Translations under genes and position numbers: made by a program
Notes under the pieces: generated by a model
What the model saw: the letters and a program-made list of their open reading frames with translations, nothing else
Database searches by the model: none
What the model was told of the DNA's origin: nothing
Shown: positions 17,524-26,263 of the stretch, one piece after another
Position numbering within the stretch: position 1 is the first letter of the stretch
How the letters are laid out: each line of letters begins with the position of its first letter
NCBI RefSeq assembly: GCF_018283675.1
Contig: NZ_JAGVRK010000001.1
Coordinates: forward strand, 2,914,001 to 2,978,000
Origin: Metabacillus flavus
Lineage (GTDB): Bacteria; Bacillota; Bacilli; Bacillales; Bacillaceae
Reading direction: 5' to 3'
DNA length: 64,000 bases

Positions 17524-19668
17524 CTAAGACTTAAACAATACATACGTTCCTATGTTTTTCAGCTTGACTTTTCCTTTTTCAGCCAAGTAATTTCCGTCTT
17601 TAGCTCCCGGGGAATAAGCAATCTCCCACTCATCTTCATCCGGCAAAGCAAATTCCGTGTCAAATTCCCACGCCTGATGAATGACTAAAATATTTGACCA
17701 GCTTCCATACTCCCCGACATTTTTCAATAGATAATAAATGGCGTATGGCGGAGAGGGAAGGATATGAAAATGACGCTCAACCTTTTCTTTGCCGCTCAAT
17801 CTGAATGCTCCATGAGACTTCCTCAAATGGATCAGCTGTCTTATTTCTTCTATGTCCGCTTCAAATGCTTCTCTTAGGTTCCAATCTAAATGATTGATGT
17901 CATCATTTTGGTTATAGCTGTTTTCGCATCCTTGCTTTGTTCTGTAAAACTCCTGGCCTGCATGCAAAAAGGGAATGCCCTGAGATAAAATCACCATAGA
18001 TGAGGCAAGTTTCTGATACTGACGAAGCTTTTCATCCGGCGCATCCGGTACAGCAATTTTTAATTTATCCCAAAACGTATGATTATCATGGGATTCCACG
18101 TAATTAACCGATTGGGACGGATCCTCAAGCCATTTGTCGGAACCTTGGCTGTATTGTACAATCCCCTTTATCACGGAAAGCGCTTCATCCTTTTTTCCTT
18201 CATCCCCCATTGAAAAGCCTCTGTCTCCATGAAGGAATGTGCTCCCTTTCACCACATCCCGGAAACGATCATTGAAAAATGCAACTCCAGGAATTTTCTT
18301 TGCATTAATTATGGTCGTTTTTCGGTCCGCTCCGAGAGGGGTTGATAAATCCCAGCCTTCTCCTAGCAGAATCGCATCTTTTTTAATGGATGATGTAAGC
18401 TCTCTTACCATTCTCATTGTGTCAAGATCAAGGATTCCCATTAAATCAAAACGAATGCCGTCTACATCATATTCTTCTATCCAATAACGAATGGAATCCA
18501 AAATATATTTTCTTGCCATTCTTCTTTCCGAAGCAAAATCATTGCCGACCCCTGTTCCGTTGGAGGGATAGCCATACTCATCCATTCTGAAAAAATATCC
18601 TGGGACAAGCTTTTCAAAAGAAGACAGGTTCATATCATACACATGATTGTATACGCCATCCATAATCATCTTAAGGCCATTTGCATGCAATGCCTGAATG
18701 CACTCTTTCAGCTCTCTGATCCTTGCCATCGGATTATCAGGATCTGTCGAGTAGCTGCCCTCAGGTGCGTTGAAATGAACAGGATTGTAGCCCCAATTGT
18801 ATCCTCCGTCTGCCTCGCCCTCCGCAACTCCTTCAAAGTCATAGACCGGGAGAAGTTCGACATGTGTAACACCCAGACTCTTAATATAGGACATGCCGGA
18901 AGAGAAGCCTTTTCTGGAAGCCGTATCTTTTTCTGCAAAGGCTTTATATTTTCCTTTTGCACTCATGCCGCTGTTTTCGTGAATGGAGAAGTCTCTCACA
19001 TGCAGCTCATAAATAATGGCATCCGTCACTTGGTTCAAAGGAGGGACTGGAATTTTGTCCACTTGTGCGTCTGCAGGATTCAACAGGACGCCCCATTCAC
19101 CATTTTTAGTTACAGCTTTTACATAAGGATCTGCCGCTTCCCGCCATTTCCCATTAATCAAGGCACGGTATTTATAGAATTTCCCGTACTGATCCAGACC
19201 AATCTGAGCTCGCCATATTCCTTGGTCTTCCTTCCTCATCGGCATTTCGATTATCTGGCGGGCAGGATCGCTCAATAGGAGACGAACCTCTACTGCTGTA
19301 GGTACCCAGACCTTTAAAGAAATTTGGGCTTCGGTAAATTCAGCTCCGAGTTTGCCGTCAAAGCCATACAATTCATCAAACGCCGCCGTTCTGATTACAG
19401 CTCCCATCAGCAATTCTGCCGAGAGGCCGCTTGAGTCAGTGACCAATTGGCGTTTGCCGGCTTTCAGCTGGATACTGGAATGGCAAATGCATTTTACAAA
19501 ATTTTCGATATCATAGCAATCTGACATGGATAAAGGGGACTCGTTTCCTTCGTCGTCCGTCACAGTAAAAGATTTTTTAAAGAAGTTCTGCCGATCACTC
19601 GGCAGCAAAATGGTAATGGTATGAAGATCATCTAAGTAAGCCTCAAATGGGCTGTTTACACTCGTCAT
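17524..19668 (-). CDS. amyX: AmyX, type I pullulanase
   Basis: 714 residues, no signal peptide, so intracellular. Hydrolyses alpha-1,6 bonds of pullulan and branched maltodextrins. An N-terminal CBM48-type domain (about 100-205) precedes the GH13 barrel. The type I pullulanase motif YNWGYNP is near residue 300. GH13 catalytic residues: Asp in DGIRFDLMG near 404, Glu in GEGWD near 435, Asp in ESHDNHT near 525. GAGGGGG before ATG. Monocistronic, in the same place as in B. subtilis. Confidence 0.95.
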   Translation of the reverse strand: MTSVNSPFEAYLDDLHTITILLPSDRQNFFKKSFTVTDDEGNESPLSMSDCYDIENFVKCICHSSIQLKAGKRQLVTDSSGLSAELLMGAVIRTAAFDELYGFDGKLGAEFTEAQISLKVWVPTAVEVRLLLSDPARQIIEMPMRKEDQGIWRAQIGLDQYGKFYKYRALINGKWREAADPYVKAVTKNGEWGVLLNPADAQVDKIPVPPLNQVTDAIIYELHVRDFSIHENSGMSAKGKYKAFAEKDTASRKGFSSGMSYIKSLGVTHVELLPVYDFEGVAEGEADGGYNWGYNPVHFNAPEGSYSTDPDNPMARIRELKECIQALHANGLKMIMDGVYNHVYDMNLSSFEKLVPGYFFRMDEYGYPSNGTGVGNDFASERRMARKYILDSIRYWIEEYDVDGIRFDLMGILDLDTMRMVRELTSSIKKDAILLGEGWDLSTPLGADRKTTIINAKKIPGVAFFNDRFRDVVKGSTFLHGDRGFSMGDEGKKDEALSVIKGIVQYSQGSDKWLEDPSQSVNYVESHDNHTFWDKLKIAVPDAPDEKLRQYQKLASSMVILSQGIPFLHAGQEFYRTKQGCENSYNQNDDINHLDWNLREAFEADIEEIRQLIHLRKSHGAFRLSGKEKVERHFHILPSPPYAIYYLLKNVGEYGSWSNILVIHQAWEFDTEFALPDEDEWEIAYSPGAKDGNYLAEKGKVKLKNIGTYVLFKS

Positions 19669-19800
19669 TGCTCTTCCCCCTCGGAGAAACGTATATGAAA
19701 AATTAGGATGAATGCCTGCAATTGTTCAGTCTCTCCACTTATTACCGGATCTATAATTCATTTTATGTGCAATAGCCCCTCGCGTGTTAGAGGACTTCCC

Positions 19801-20742
19801 TTAATTTCCCCTGTCCTCCCAGTCACTGCGGATTCTTGAACGTGTAAGAGTGCAGTCAAGAAGGGCTTTCACAGCCTTCAGCTGATCATGTTTAACAGGG
19901 GAAGATAAATTTCTCATTTTGCTCAGCCATTCATTAAAGCTCCTCTTATCGGTTACCTCAACATCATAAGGGGGCGTTTGAAAATCAGCATATCCATGTT
20001 CAAAGATAAGCCGTTTCATCACAGGAAAATCAATTCCCCTGCTTTCTATTATTTTTTTGATAATTGTGGAAGTACGGTGTAAATCGAGCAATGGATTTAA
20101 AGTCTTTTTTGAATATTTACCGCTTTTGATGGTCCAAAATCTTTCGCCGGAGCCAACAAGTATATCCTCTTTTTTGCCTTGAATCCAGGAAATGCACTGG
20201 ATTCCAGCAGGCGTGATAAGAACAGGGCCGATTTCAACTGCCGCATTTTTCACTTCGAGCACAGCATTGTGCATATACAGATTATGATCTGGAAGACGTT
20301 TCAGGAAAAACTGAAGCGTTTCATCATAAAAATAGCGTCTGTCAAAATCGGATTGCTCACGAATTGTCGAGCTCGCCCATTTCAGCTGGAAGCGGTAAAT
20401 CTTATCCAGAAATTCATGTTTTAGCTCATCAATGGAAGCAGGCACATGGGTAAACAGCAAATCAGGGTCTTCTTCAGCTGCAAAAGCCGGAGACTCGTTT
20501 ACCGGTTCTTCCTGTTCTTGTTGCTTTCGAAACGTCCATTTTCCCCAAAAGGAAGATTTCTCTTCCCCTTTTTCCGGCTCTTCAGGAAAACGGGCAATGT
20601 AGGTGTCAAACTGTCTTTCCTCCCAAGCCTTATTAATCCGCTCCCATTGATGTTTTTTCAAACGGATATATTGCCCTGTATAGTGATAGGGATCTATTTC
20701 ATATCTTGATATGTAATCTCTCAGTTTGATCAATTGACCCAT
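19801..20742 (-). CDS. NERD-domain-like protein (YtlQ-like)
   Basis: 313 residues, soluble. Acidic low-complexity linker at about 70-105 (KGEEKSSFWGKW, EQEEPVNE). The C-terminal half has HNAVLEVKNAAVEIGPVLIT and AGIQCISWIQGKKED, resembling the nuclease-related NERD core (EVK). I believe it corresponds to the ytlQ position of B. subtilis but I am not certain. The ATG at 20742 behind AAGGAGA is preferred to a start 14 codons earlier inside lrgB. Last gene of the thpR-lrgA-lrgB unit (11-bp gap). Confidence 0.7.
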   Translation of the reverse strand: MGQLIKLRDYISRYEIDPYHYTGQYIRLKKHQWERINKAWEERQFDTYIARFPEEPEKGEEKSSFWGKWTFRKQQEQEEPVNESPAFAAEEDPDLLFTHVPASIDELKHEFLDKIYRFQLKWASSTIREQSDFDRRYFYDETLQFFLKRLPDHNLYMHNAVLEVKNAAVEIGPVLITPAGIQCISWIQGKKEDILVGSGERFWTIKSGKYSKKTLNPLLDLHRTSTIIKKIIESRGIDFPVMKRLIFEHGYADFQTPPYDVEVTDKRSFNEWLSKMRNLSSPVKHDQLKAVKALLDCTLTRSRIRSDWEDRGN

Positions 20743-20753
20743 ATCGGTCTCCT

Positions 20754-21434
20754 TTATAAAAGTAGTGCCGCAATATGCGGACATAATAATGAAGCAAAAA
20801 TAGCACTGAAGGTCATCGCTGCGGAGCTGACTGCACCCTCCTGTTCTCCGTATTCCAAGGCCCTGGCCGTACCCACGCCATGGGAAGCAGCACCATAACC
20901 AATTCCGACAGCGATTGGATTTTGAATGAGCAGCTTTCTCATCAGGAAAGGTCCGAACATCGATCCCGATATTCCCGCCACCATGACGTATACGGCGGCT
21001 AATGCTGGAATTCCGTGAATCATAGAGGCAATGTCCATAGCAATCGGAGCGGTGACAGATTTCGGGATTAGAGAACGGATAATTTCAGAATCCATCCCGA
21101 ACAGGATCGCCATATACATTCCGCTGAAAAGCCCGATTAATGTACCGGCAAGAGAAGCACCGGCCAGCAGCAGAATGTGCTTCTTTAGACGGTCCCACTG
21201 ATCATGGAGGGGGAATGCAAGAGCGACGACTGCCGGACCGAGGAGCATGCTAATGAATTCCCCGCCCTCCATGTACGCCTCGTAAGCCGTCCCCGTCAGG
21301 AGCAGAACCATAATAAGAATTGCCGTACTTGTTACAATTGGAAGCAGTAAAGGGGTCGGAAGAAGCTTATGAACCCTTTTCATTCCGTTAAAGAGCAGAA
21401 TTGTTCCTGCAAAAGATAAGACGGACGTGATCAT
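20754..21434 (-). CDS. lrgB: LrgB/CidB-family membrane protein
   Basis: 226 residues with about six transmembrane segments. Family motifs: LLGPAVVALAFPLHDQW near residue 65, SVTAPIAMDIA near 127 and GYGAASHGVGTARALE near 180. LrgB proteins work with LrgA-type holin-like partners in murein-hydrolase control or in glycolate/pyruvate export. It overlaps lrgA by an ATGA, so translation is coupled. Confidence 0.9.
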   Translation of the reverse strand: MITSVLSFAGTILLFNGMKRVHKLLPTPLLLPIVTSTAILIMVLLLTGTAYEAYMEGGEFISMLLGPAVVALAFPLHDQWDRLKKHILLLAGASLAGTLIGLFSGMYMAILFGMDSEIIRSLIPKSVTAPIAMDIASMIHGIPALAAVYVMVAGISGSMFGPFLMRKLLIQNPIAVGIGYGAASHGVGTARALEYGEQEGAVSSAAMTFSAIFASLLCPHIAALLL

Positions 21435-21820
21435 GATTCCAAACCCTCTCTTCCGCTTTTCGCTGCTTTACGTTCAAGCGATTTTTCTGTCATCCAGGCA
21501 GACAGAGACATAACCAAAAACGTACTGATAAGTGCAGCTGCAGCACTAAGTATCCCTTTACCCTCAAACAGATGAAGATACTGTATAAGACCAACTGTGC
21601 CGGGTACAAATAAAAGAGTTAAGTTTCTCAGCAAAAATGAACTTCCCTCTCTAATCCATTCCGGCTTCATCCATCCTGCCCTTAGAAGGCAAAACAGCAT
21701 AATCATACCAATCATGCTTCCGGGTACTTGGAGATGGGTCAGCCTTTGTATAAACATACCCGCTATGCTTATTCCAAAAAGGAGAGCGACTTGTATAGCA
21801 ATTCTTGCATACATCATCAT
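21431..21820 (-). CDS. lrgA: LrgA/CidA-family holin-like protein
   Basis: 129 residues, four transmembrane segments, with LQVPGSMIGMIMLFCLL near residue 30 and FVPGTVGLIQYL near 72, typical of CidA/LrgA. Possible holin-like pore or metabolite exporter partner of LrgB. AGGAGC lies before a run of three ATG codons; the first is taken. It overlaps the thpR stop by ATGA. Confidence 0.9.
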   Translation of the reverse strand: MMMYARIAIQVALLFGISIAGMFIQRLTHLQVPGSMIGMIMLFCLLRAGWMKPEWIREGSSFLLRNLTLLFVPGTVGLIQYLHLFEGKGILSAAAALISTFLVMSLSAWMTEKSLERKAAKSGREGLES

Positions 21821-22380
21821 AATTCTGCTCCTGTTAAACGAAAAGAACGAATCGTCTTGTACTTAGGTTCTTCGTTTACATTCGTCTGCAGCAATTCAAT
21901 GGATTTCACTTCAAATGAAGGAATGGACTCAGGATTCCATCCGTCCGGGTTAATATATGAATCTTTTCCGTCCCATTTTCTCGCCAGGGTAATATGAGGC
22001 TTGAATGGTCTCGGATCGAGCTGAAAACCATTCTTTATACACGAAGAATAGACTTGCTCTCTCAATTCCATCAAGGTTTTAGACGGACGGACTCCAAGCC
22101 ATAATATTCTTGGTGAATCTGCTGCTCCGAATGTATGAACTCCTGCAAAGTCCAGAGAAAATGAAGGCAGCCTTCCTTCTATTATTTCGGATAAATCATC
22201 GCATAAGTGAAGAAGATGCTCCTCGGAAGGCGGCTCGCCGAGAAATGCAAGTGTAATATGATAATCAAACGGGTGGACCCACCGTTTGAACTTCATTTGA
22301 CTTAACTGATTGATTAATGGATAAATAATTTCAGACTGCTGTCTCGGAATTCGGACAGCCAGAAAATAATGTGTGCCCAT
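21817..22380 (-). CDS. thpR: ThpR, 2'-5' RNA ligase-family cyclic phosphodiesterase
   Basis: 187 residues. Two HxTx motifs, HITL at 41-44 and HITL at 129-132, form the active site of the 2H phosphoesterase fold; ThpR opens 2',3'-cyclic phosphates of RNA. Matches YtlP of B. subtilis. First gene of a tightly coupled set with lrgA and lrgB. Divergent from ytkP. AGAGGG before ATG. Confidence 0.88.
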   Translation of the reverse strand: MGTHYFLAVRIPRQQSEIIYPLINQLSQMKFKRWVHPFDYHITLAFLGEPPSEEHLLHLCDDLSEIIEGRLPSFSLDFAGVHTFGAADSPRILWLGVRPSKTLMELREQVYSSCIKNGFQLDPRPFKPHITLARKWDGKDSYINPDGWNPESIPSFEVKSIELLQTNVNEEPKYKTIRSFRLTGAEL

Positions 22381-22513
22381 TTTCTACCCTCTTTGCTAAT
22401 AACTCTTATTCCTATTCTATCAAATGAACGGACTGGATACACAATTCGATGACTAGGTAAACCATCATAATTTTTGTTATGATATTTTCAAATAGTACCT
22501 GGAGGAATGACGA

Positions 22514-23446
22514 ATGGATGTAGCAAATAATATGGCAGATTTGATTGGAAGAACTCCGCTTGTGAAGCTTAACCGGCTTGCTCCTGAAGGCGGAGCACAA
22601 ATCTACCTGAAGCTGGAGTTCTTCAATCCGAGTAAAAGTGTGAAAGACCGCGCAGCTTTTCAAATGATTTCCGAAGCGGAAAAAAGCGGACTGCTGACTG
22701 AAAAGTCGACGATTATTGAACCAACAAGCGGCAATACGGGTATCGGACTTGCTATGAATGCGGCCGCAAGGGGATATAAAGCAATATTGGTTATGCCTGA
22801 CACGATGTCTCAGGAACGGATTAACCTGTTAAAAGCGTATGGAGCAGAAGTTGTTCTTACTCCGGGAGATGAAAAAATGCCGGGTGCCATTAAAAAAGCA
22901 CAGGAACTGACAGAGCAAATTGAAGACAGCTACATGCCCATGCAATTCGAAAATGCAGCCAATCCGGATGCGCACAGAAAAACAACCGCTATCGAAATAT
23001 TGGAGGCAATGGAGGCAGCCGGCAAGAAACTAAGTGCATTTGTTGCAACATCCGGAACCGGCGGAACCATCACTGGTACTGGAGAGGAACTGAAGAAGCA
23101 TCTGGAAGATCTCACTGTGCATGTAGTAGAGCCAGCTGGTTCTCCTGTCCTATCAGGAGGAAAGCCCGGTAAGCATAAACTCGTTGGAACCAGTCCCGGG
23201 TTTATTCCATCTATATTGAATCAGGAAGTATATGATGAAATTTTCCGCATAGAAGATGAAGAAGCCTATACAACGGCGAGAAGGCTGGCGAAAGAAGAAG
23301 GAATCCTTGTGGGGCCATCATCCGGTGCGGCATGCTTCGCCGCGATTGAGGTGGCAAAACGGTTAACGCCAGAGGATACAGTGGTGTGTATAGCTTGTGA
23401 TACAGGGGAACGCTACTTATCGACTGATTTGTTTTCTTCTAATTGA
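22514..23446 (+). CDS. ytkP: YtkP, cysteine synthase-like PLP enzyme
   Basis: 310 residues, fold-type II PLP enzyme. PLP lysine K44 in NPSKSVKDR, substrate loop TSGNTG (71-76), phosphate-binding loop GTGGTITG (181-188), and GPSSGAA near 273. Resembles O-acetylserine sulfhydrylase, making cysteine from O-acetylserine and sulfide, but differs from the CysK PGGSVKDR motif, so another beta-replacement substrate is possible. GGAGG before ATG. The palindrome ATCATAA-TTTTTG-TTATGAT (about 22465-22484) upstream could be an operator. Confidence 0.88.
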   Translation: MDVANNMADLIGRTPLVKLNRLAPEGGAQIYLKLEFFNPSKSVKDRAAFQMISEAEKSGLLTEKSTIIEPTSGNTGIGLAMNAAARGYKAILVMPDTMSQERINLLKAYGAEVVLTPGDEKMPGAIKKAQELTEQIEDSYMPMQFENAANPDAHRKTTAIEILEAMEAAGKKLSAFVATSGTGGTITGTGEELKKHLEDLTVHVVEPAGSPVLSGGKPGKHKLVGTSPGFIPSILNQEVYDEIFRIEDEEAYTTARRLAKEEGILVGPSSGAACFAAIEVAKRLTPEDTVVCIACDTGERYLSTDLFSSN

Positions 23447-23564
23447 TGGAGGAAAGGCGGCAGAATTCATTTCAGCCTTGAGCTGGGAAGCAGATATGCC
23501 ATCTCAAGGCTTAATGAGTCAAGCTCTCTCCTTTCCATAAACCAATATGACGCTGCATACTTTT

Positions 23565-23593
23565 AAAAGGACTCTTCCATCAAGAGTCCTTTT
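23565..23593. terminator. Bidirectional terminator between ytkP and the TIM-barrel gene
   Basis: Perfect 12-bp stem AAAAGGACTCTT / AAGAGTCCTTTT with a 5-nt loop. Confidence 0.9.
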
Positions 23594-23600
23594 GGCATAT

Positions 23601-24389
23601 TTAGACCTTCAAACGTTCTTCCACAAAGTTCCCCATCCACAGGCAGATCTCCCATAAATCGGCTAATGGCCTCTTCGTAAAAGGCTCGGTATGCATGTAT
23701 CCGGGAGGACCGTATTCAGGCGTAAAGCTCAAGGCTCCTGCTCCTTTTTGACGGTGTGCTTCCGCAATCTTTCTCCACCAATCTGAATGGATGTCCAGCT
23801 CTTCTTTATATTCCGGTGCTCTTGGATCAGGTACTTGCGGGCCCTGGGTAAACCCCACCCGCGTATGGATATGGACGGTTCGCTGAATAGCTAGATCAAG
23901 CCGATCGGCTTGATCGTTCAGCAATGACTCACATACACATACCCAATGACTGAAATCCGCTGTGATGCTTAAATCCTCGATATCCTTAAGCAATCGCTCT
24001 GTATTCCAGGGGGTGAACATAGCTCTGCCACGATGTGTTTCATGCCCGATAAGGATTTGTGCCTGTTTTTCAATTCCAACAGCCTTTGTAAAAAAATCCA
24101 GTTGGTCTTCGTATGGCATATCAGCTTTCGCACTTTGAGAATTGATTAGGAGGGGCTGGAAATTGACTGCTTCTTCAACCTGCTTTTCAAAACTGCCTGT
24201 TTCCTCTGCGAAAATTTGAGCAACGTAATCGAGCTGATGCTCCTGCAGCAGTTCCATGAATTCACTATGCTGACCGGGAGCAGGCAGCGGGGATTCTATC
24301 CCGCTGTACCCTGCGTCTGAGACAGCTTTGAACTGATCGCTGAGAGAACCCTCCATCCCCCACAGGGATTTGATTCTTTTCAACTTCAT
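23601..24389 (-). CDS. Xylose isomerase-like TIM-barrel protein
   Basis: 262 residues, cytosolic. AP endonuclease 2/sugar phosphate isomerase-epimerase family: GYSGIESPLP near residue 27, LIGHETHRGR near 112 and LSFTPEYGPPGYM near 220, with Glu/His/Asp residues as likely metal ligands. Substrate unknown. Its start overlaps the PhyH gene by ATGA, so the two are translated together and probably act on the same compound. Confidence 0.78.
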   Translation of the reverse strand: MKLKRIKSLWGMEGSLSDQFKAVSDAGYSGIESPLPAPGQHSEFMELLQEHQLDYVAQIFAEETGSFEKQVEEAVNFQPLLINSQSAKADMPYEDQLDFFTKAVGIEKQAQILIGHETHRGRAMFTPWNTERLLKDIEDLSITADFSHWVCVCESLLNDQADRLDLAIQRTVHIHTRVGFTQGPQVPDPRAPEYKEELDIHSDWWRKIAEAHRQKGAGALSFTPEYGPPGYMHTEPFTKRPLADLWEICLWMGNFVEERLKV

Positions 24390-25219
24390 TTTGCTTTGGA
24401 GTAAACAAGGGGATTCAGCGGACTGTTTACTTTATCTCCTGTTTTCAATCCGGGCATCCACTGCTTTAAGTCATTTTCCCTTGCTTCGTGATCGATTTCC
24501 GATACAGTGGTACCGTCTGCCATGTAAATAATGGTCATGACTTCTCTTGTCCGGTCCGTTGGATTGCCAGGCGCACTGTGCAGTGTCCATCCATAATGGA
24601 ATGTGGCATCTCCTGCGTTCATTCCCCCGTACGTCACTTTTTCTAACCCCTCTGCCTCAATATAATCGCCAAGCGTCCGGTGGGATTCGTCCGAGATCCC
24701 AAGCTTGCTTATATATCCGCGTTTATGGGATTCAGAAGCAAACGACATGGAACCCATTTCATCCGATACATCTACAAGCGGCATCCACATAGTGATGGTT
24801 TTATCCGTGTCAATCGGCCAGTAGGTCTGATCCTGATGCCATGGTGTATGACCGCCGCCCGGCTCTTTAAACAATGCCTGGTCATGATATATCCGCACCC
24901 CGTCAACACCCAGCAGGTCAGCCGCAATTTTGGCAAACCGGCGCGCCATGACAAACTTCTTAACATCCTCTGATTGCTCCCACAGGTTCATCACCTGTAC
25001 AAAGGCTTTTCCGTACGTATCCCTTTCTGATAAAGGCGCAAGCTTTTCAGTATGTTCAAGCGTTCTTTGATAAATCACGTCGCGATAAGCTTCCATTTCT
25101 TCCTTTGAAGCAGCACCCCTTACACAAATATGTCCTTTATCCTGGTATTCTTGTATTTGCTTCTGAGATAGTAAATACTCACTGCTTAAATCCGGGAGCG
25201 CTTTCAATTGATTCTTCAA
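24386..25219 (-). CDS. Phytanoyl-CoA dioxygenase (PhyH)-family Fe(II)/2-oxoglutarate oxygenase
   Basis: 277 residues. HxD iron ligands in HTPWHQDQ near residue 125, third His in GWTLHSAPGN near 215, and Arg in TDRTREVM for 2-oxoglutarate. TTG start behind GAGGGA. PhyH-family enzymes hydroxylate lipids, amino-acid derivatives or small metabolites; the true substrate cannot be read from sequence. Operon with the TIM-barrel gene, divergent from an AraC regulator that may control it. Confidence 0.85.
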   Translation of the reverse strand: MKNQLKALPDLSSEYLLSQKQIQEYQDKGHICVRGAASKEEMEAYRDVIYQRTLEHTEKLAPLSERDTYGKAFVQVMNLWEQSEDVKKFVMARRFAKIAADLLGVDGVRIYHDQALFKEPGGGHTPWHQDQTYWPIDTDKTITMWMPLVDVSDEMGSMSFASESHKRGYISKLGISDESHRTLGDYIEAEGLEKVTYGGMNAGDATFHYGWTLHSAPGNPTDRTREVMTIIYMADGTTVSEIDHEARENDLKQWMPGLKTGDKVNSPLNPLVYSKAK

Positions 25220-25392
25220 ACCAATCCCTCATTTCATCCTTATTTACAGACGTTATGGCCTGTTAACATCATCATAAGGTTTAGCGAACAAGGAATGTTT
25301 TGTTTTTTTGTGCATGAATGTGCGTTTTTTTGATGTTTTCATTGTTCCTTTTGCTATATGATAGGTAGAAAACCGGAAAGGACGATTCATCC

Positions 25393-26259
25393 ATGAATGC
25401 CGTTAGAGAATCTCACAGCTTTGATCCGCTCTTCCCCTTTGTATTTTTTTACCACTTAAAGGGAAATCCCGAACAGGAGCCGCATTTATCTCATTTTCAC
25501 GATTGGTATGAAATCGTTTTTGTCCTGGATGGACAAGGTACCTTTTTTATTGATAAAGAGTTTTATCCAATGAAAAAGAATGACCTTTTCCTTATTCCGG
25601 GAAATGTCATTCATCATGCGAATCCTTCTAAGAGAAATCCATTTCTCTGCCACGTAATCTTATTTCATCCTGCACTTATGCAATCCCCGGAGCTAGGTGA
25701 CTTCTTTTCTTATCTGTCCCCCTTTTCCCAAAAAGAATTCCACTACCTTCTCCTTGCTGAACATATGAAAGAGCATAAAGAATATTTATTCCGCATGCAT
25801 ATGGAGCTTGAAAAGAAAGAAGCCGGATACCGTCATGCTTTGCTCACTCATCTCCAGGGGATCCTTTTGCTGATTGCCAGACAGCAGCCTGCTGTTCCGG
25901 AAACATCCGGAAAGCTGTCCAAAAGTGAACTGTGGATGAAGGAGGTACTATTCTATATTGATCTGCATTATACAGATCATGAACTAACCCTGCCTGCCCT
26001 TGCTGAACAGGCTTTAGTTAGTCCCGAGCATTTCAGCCGGATATTCAGGCGGGTAACCGGCTTGACGCTCCCCGCTTATCTGGGAGTGAAACGATTGTTC
26101 AAAGCTAAAGAGCTCTTATGGCATACCGACTTGTCCGTTGCATTTATTTCTGATGCCTGCGGATATAAAAGCGTATCCTATTTTCACAGTAAATTTAAAG
26201 AACAGCTGGGCTGTACTCCCGGTGAGTTCAGGAAAAAATCAGCTGGTCCGGAAGTTTAA
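25393..26259 (+). CDS. AraC-family transcription regulator
   Basis: 288 residues. N-terminal cupin (about 15-110; HFHDWYEIVFVLDGQGTFF, LIPGNVIHHANPS) for ligand binding and a C-terminal double helix-turn-helix (about 190-285; LALVSPEHFSRIFRRVTG, then DACGYKSVSYFHSKFKEQLG with CTPGEFRK). Probably an activator of the divergent PhyH/TIM-barrel operon in response to its substrate. The 3' end converges on the MFS gene with only 4 bp between stops. Confidence 0.88.
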   Translation: MNAVRESHSFDPLFPFVFFYHLKGNPEQEPHLSHFHDWYEIVFVLDGQGTFFIDKEFYPMKKNDLFLIPGNVIHHANPSKRNPFLCHVILFHPALMQSPELGDFFSYLSPFSQKEFHYLLLAEHMKEHKEYLFRMHMELEKKEAGYRHALLTHLQGILLLIARQQPAVPETSGKLSKSELWMKEVLFYIDLHYTDHELTLPALAEQALVSPEHFSRIFRRVTGLTLPAYLGVKRLFKAKELLWHTDLSVAFISDACGYKSVSYFHSKFKEQLGCTPGEFRKKSAGPEV

Positions 26260-26263
26260 GCAA

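Noticed and set aside
18643-19278. 211-codon open frame antisense to amyX
   Set aside because: Shadow of the pullulanase reading frame with no start signal.
22465-22484. Palindrome ATCATAA-N6-TTATGAT before ytkP as a named operator
   Set aside because: It fits no regulator motif I can defend, and AT-rich palindromes are common in promoters.
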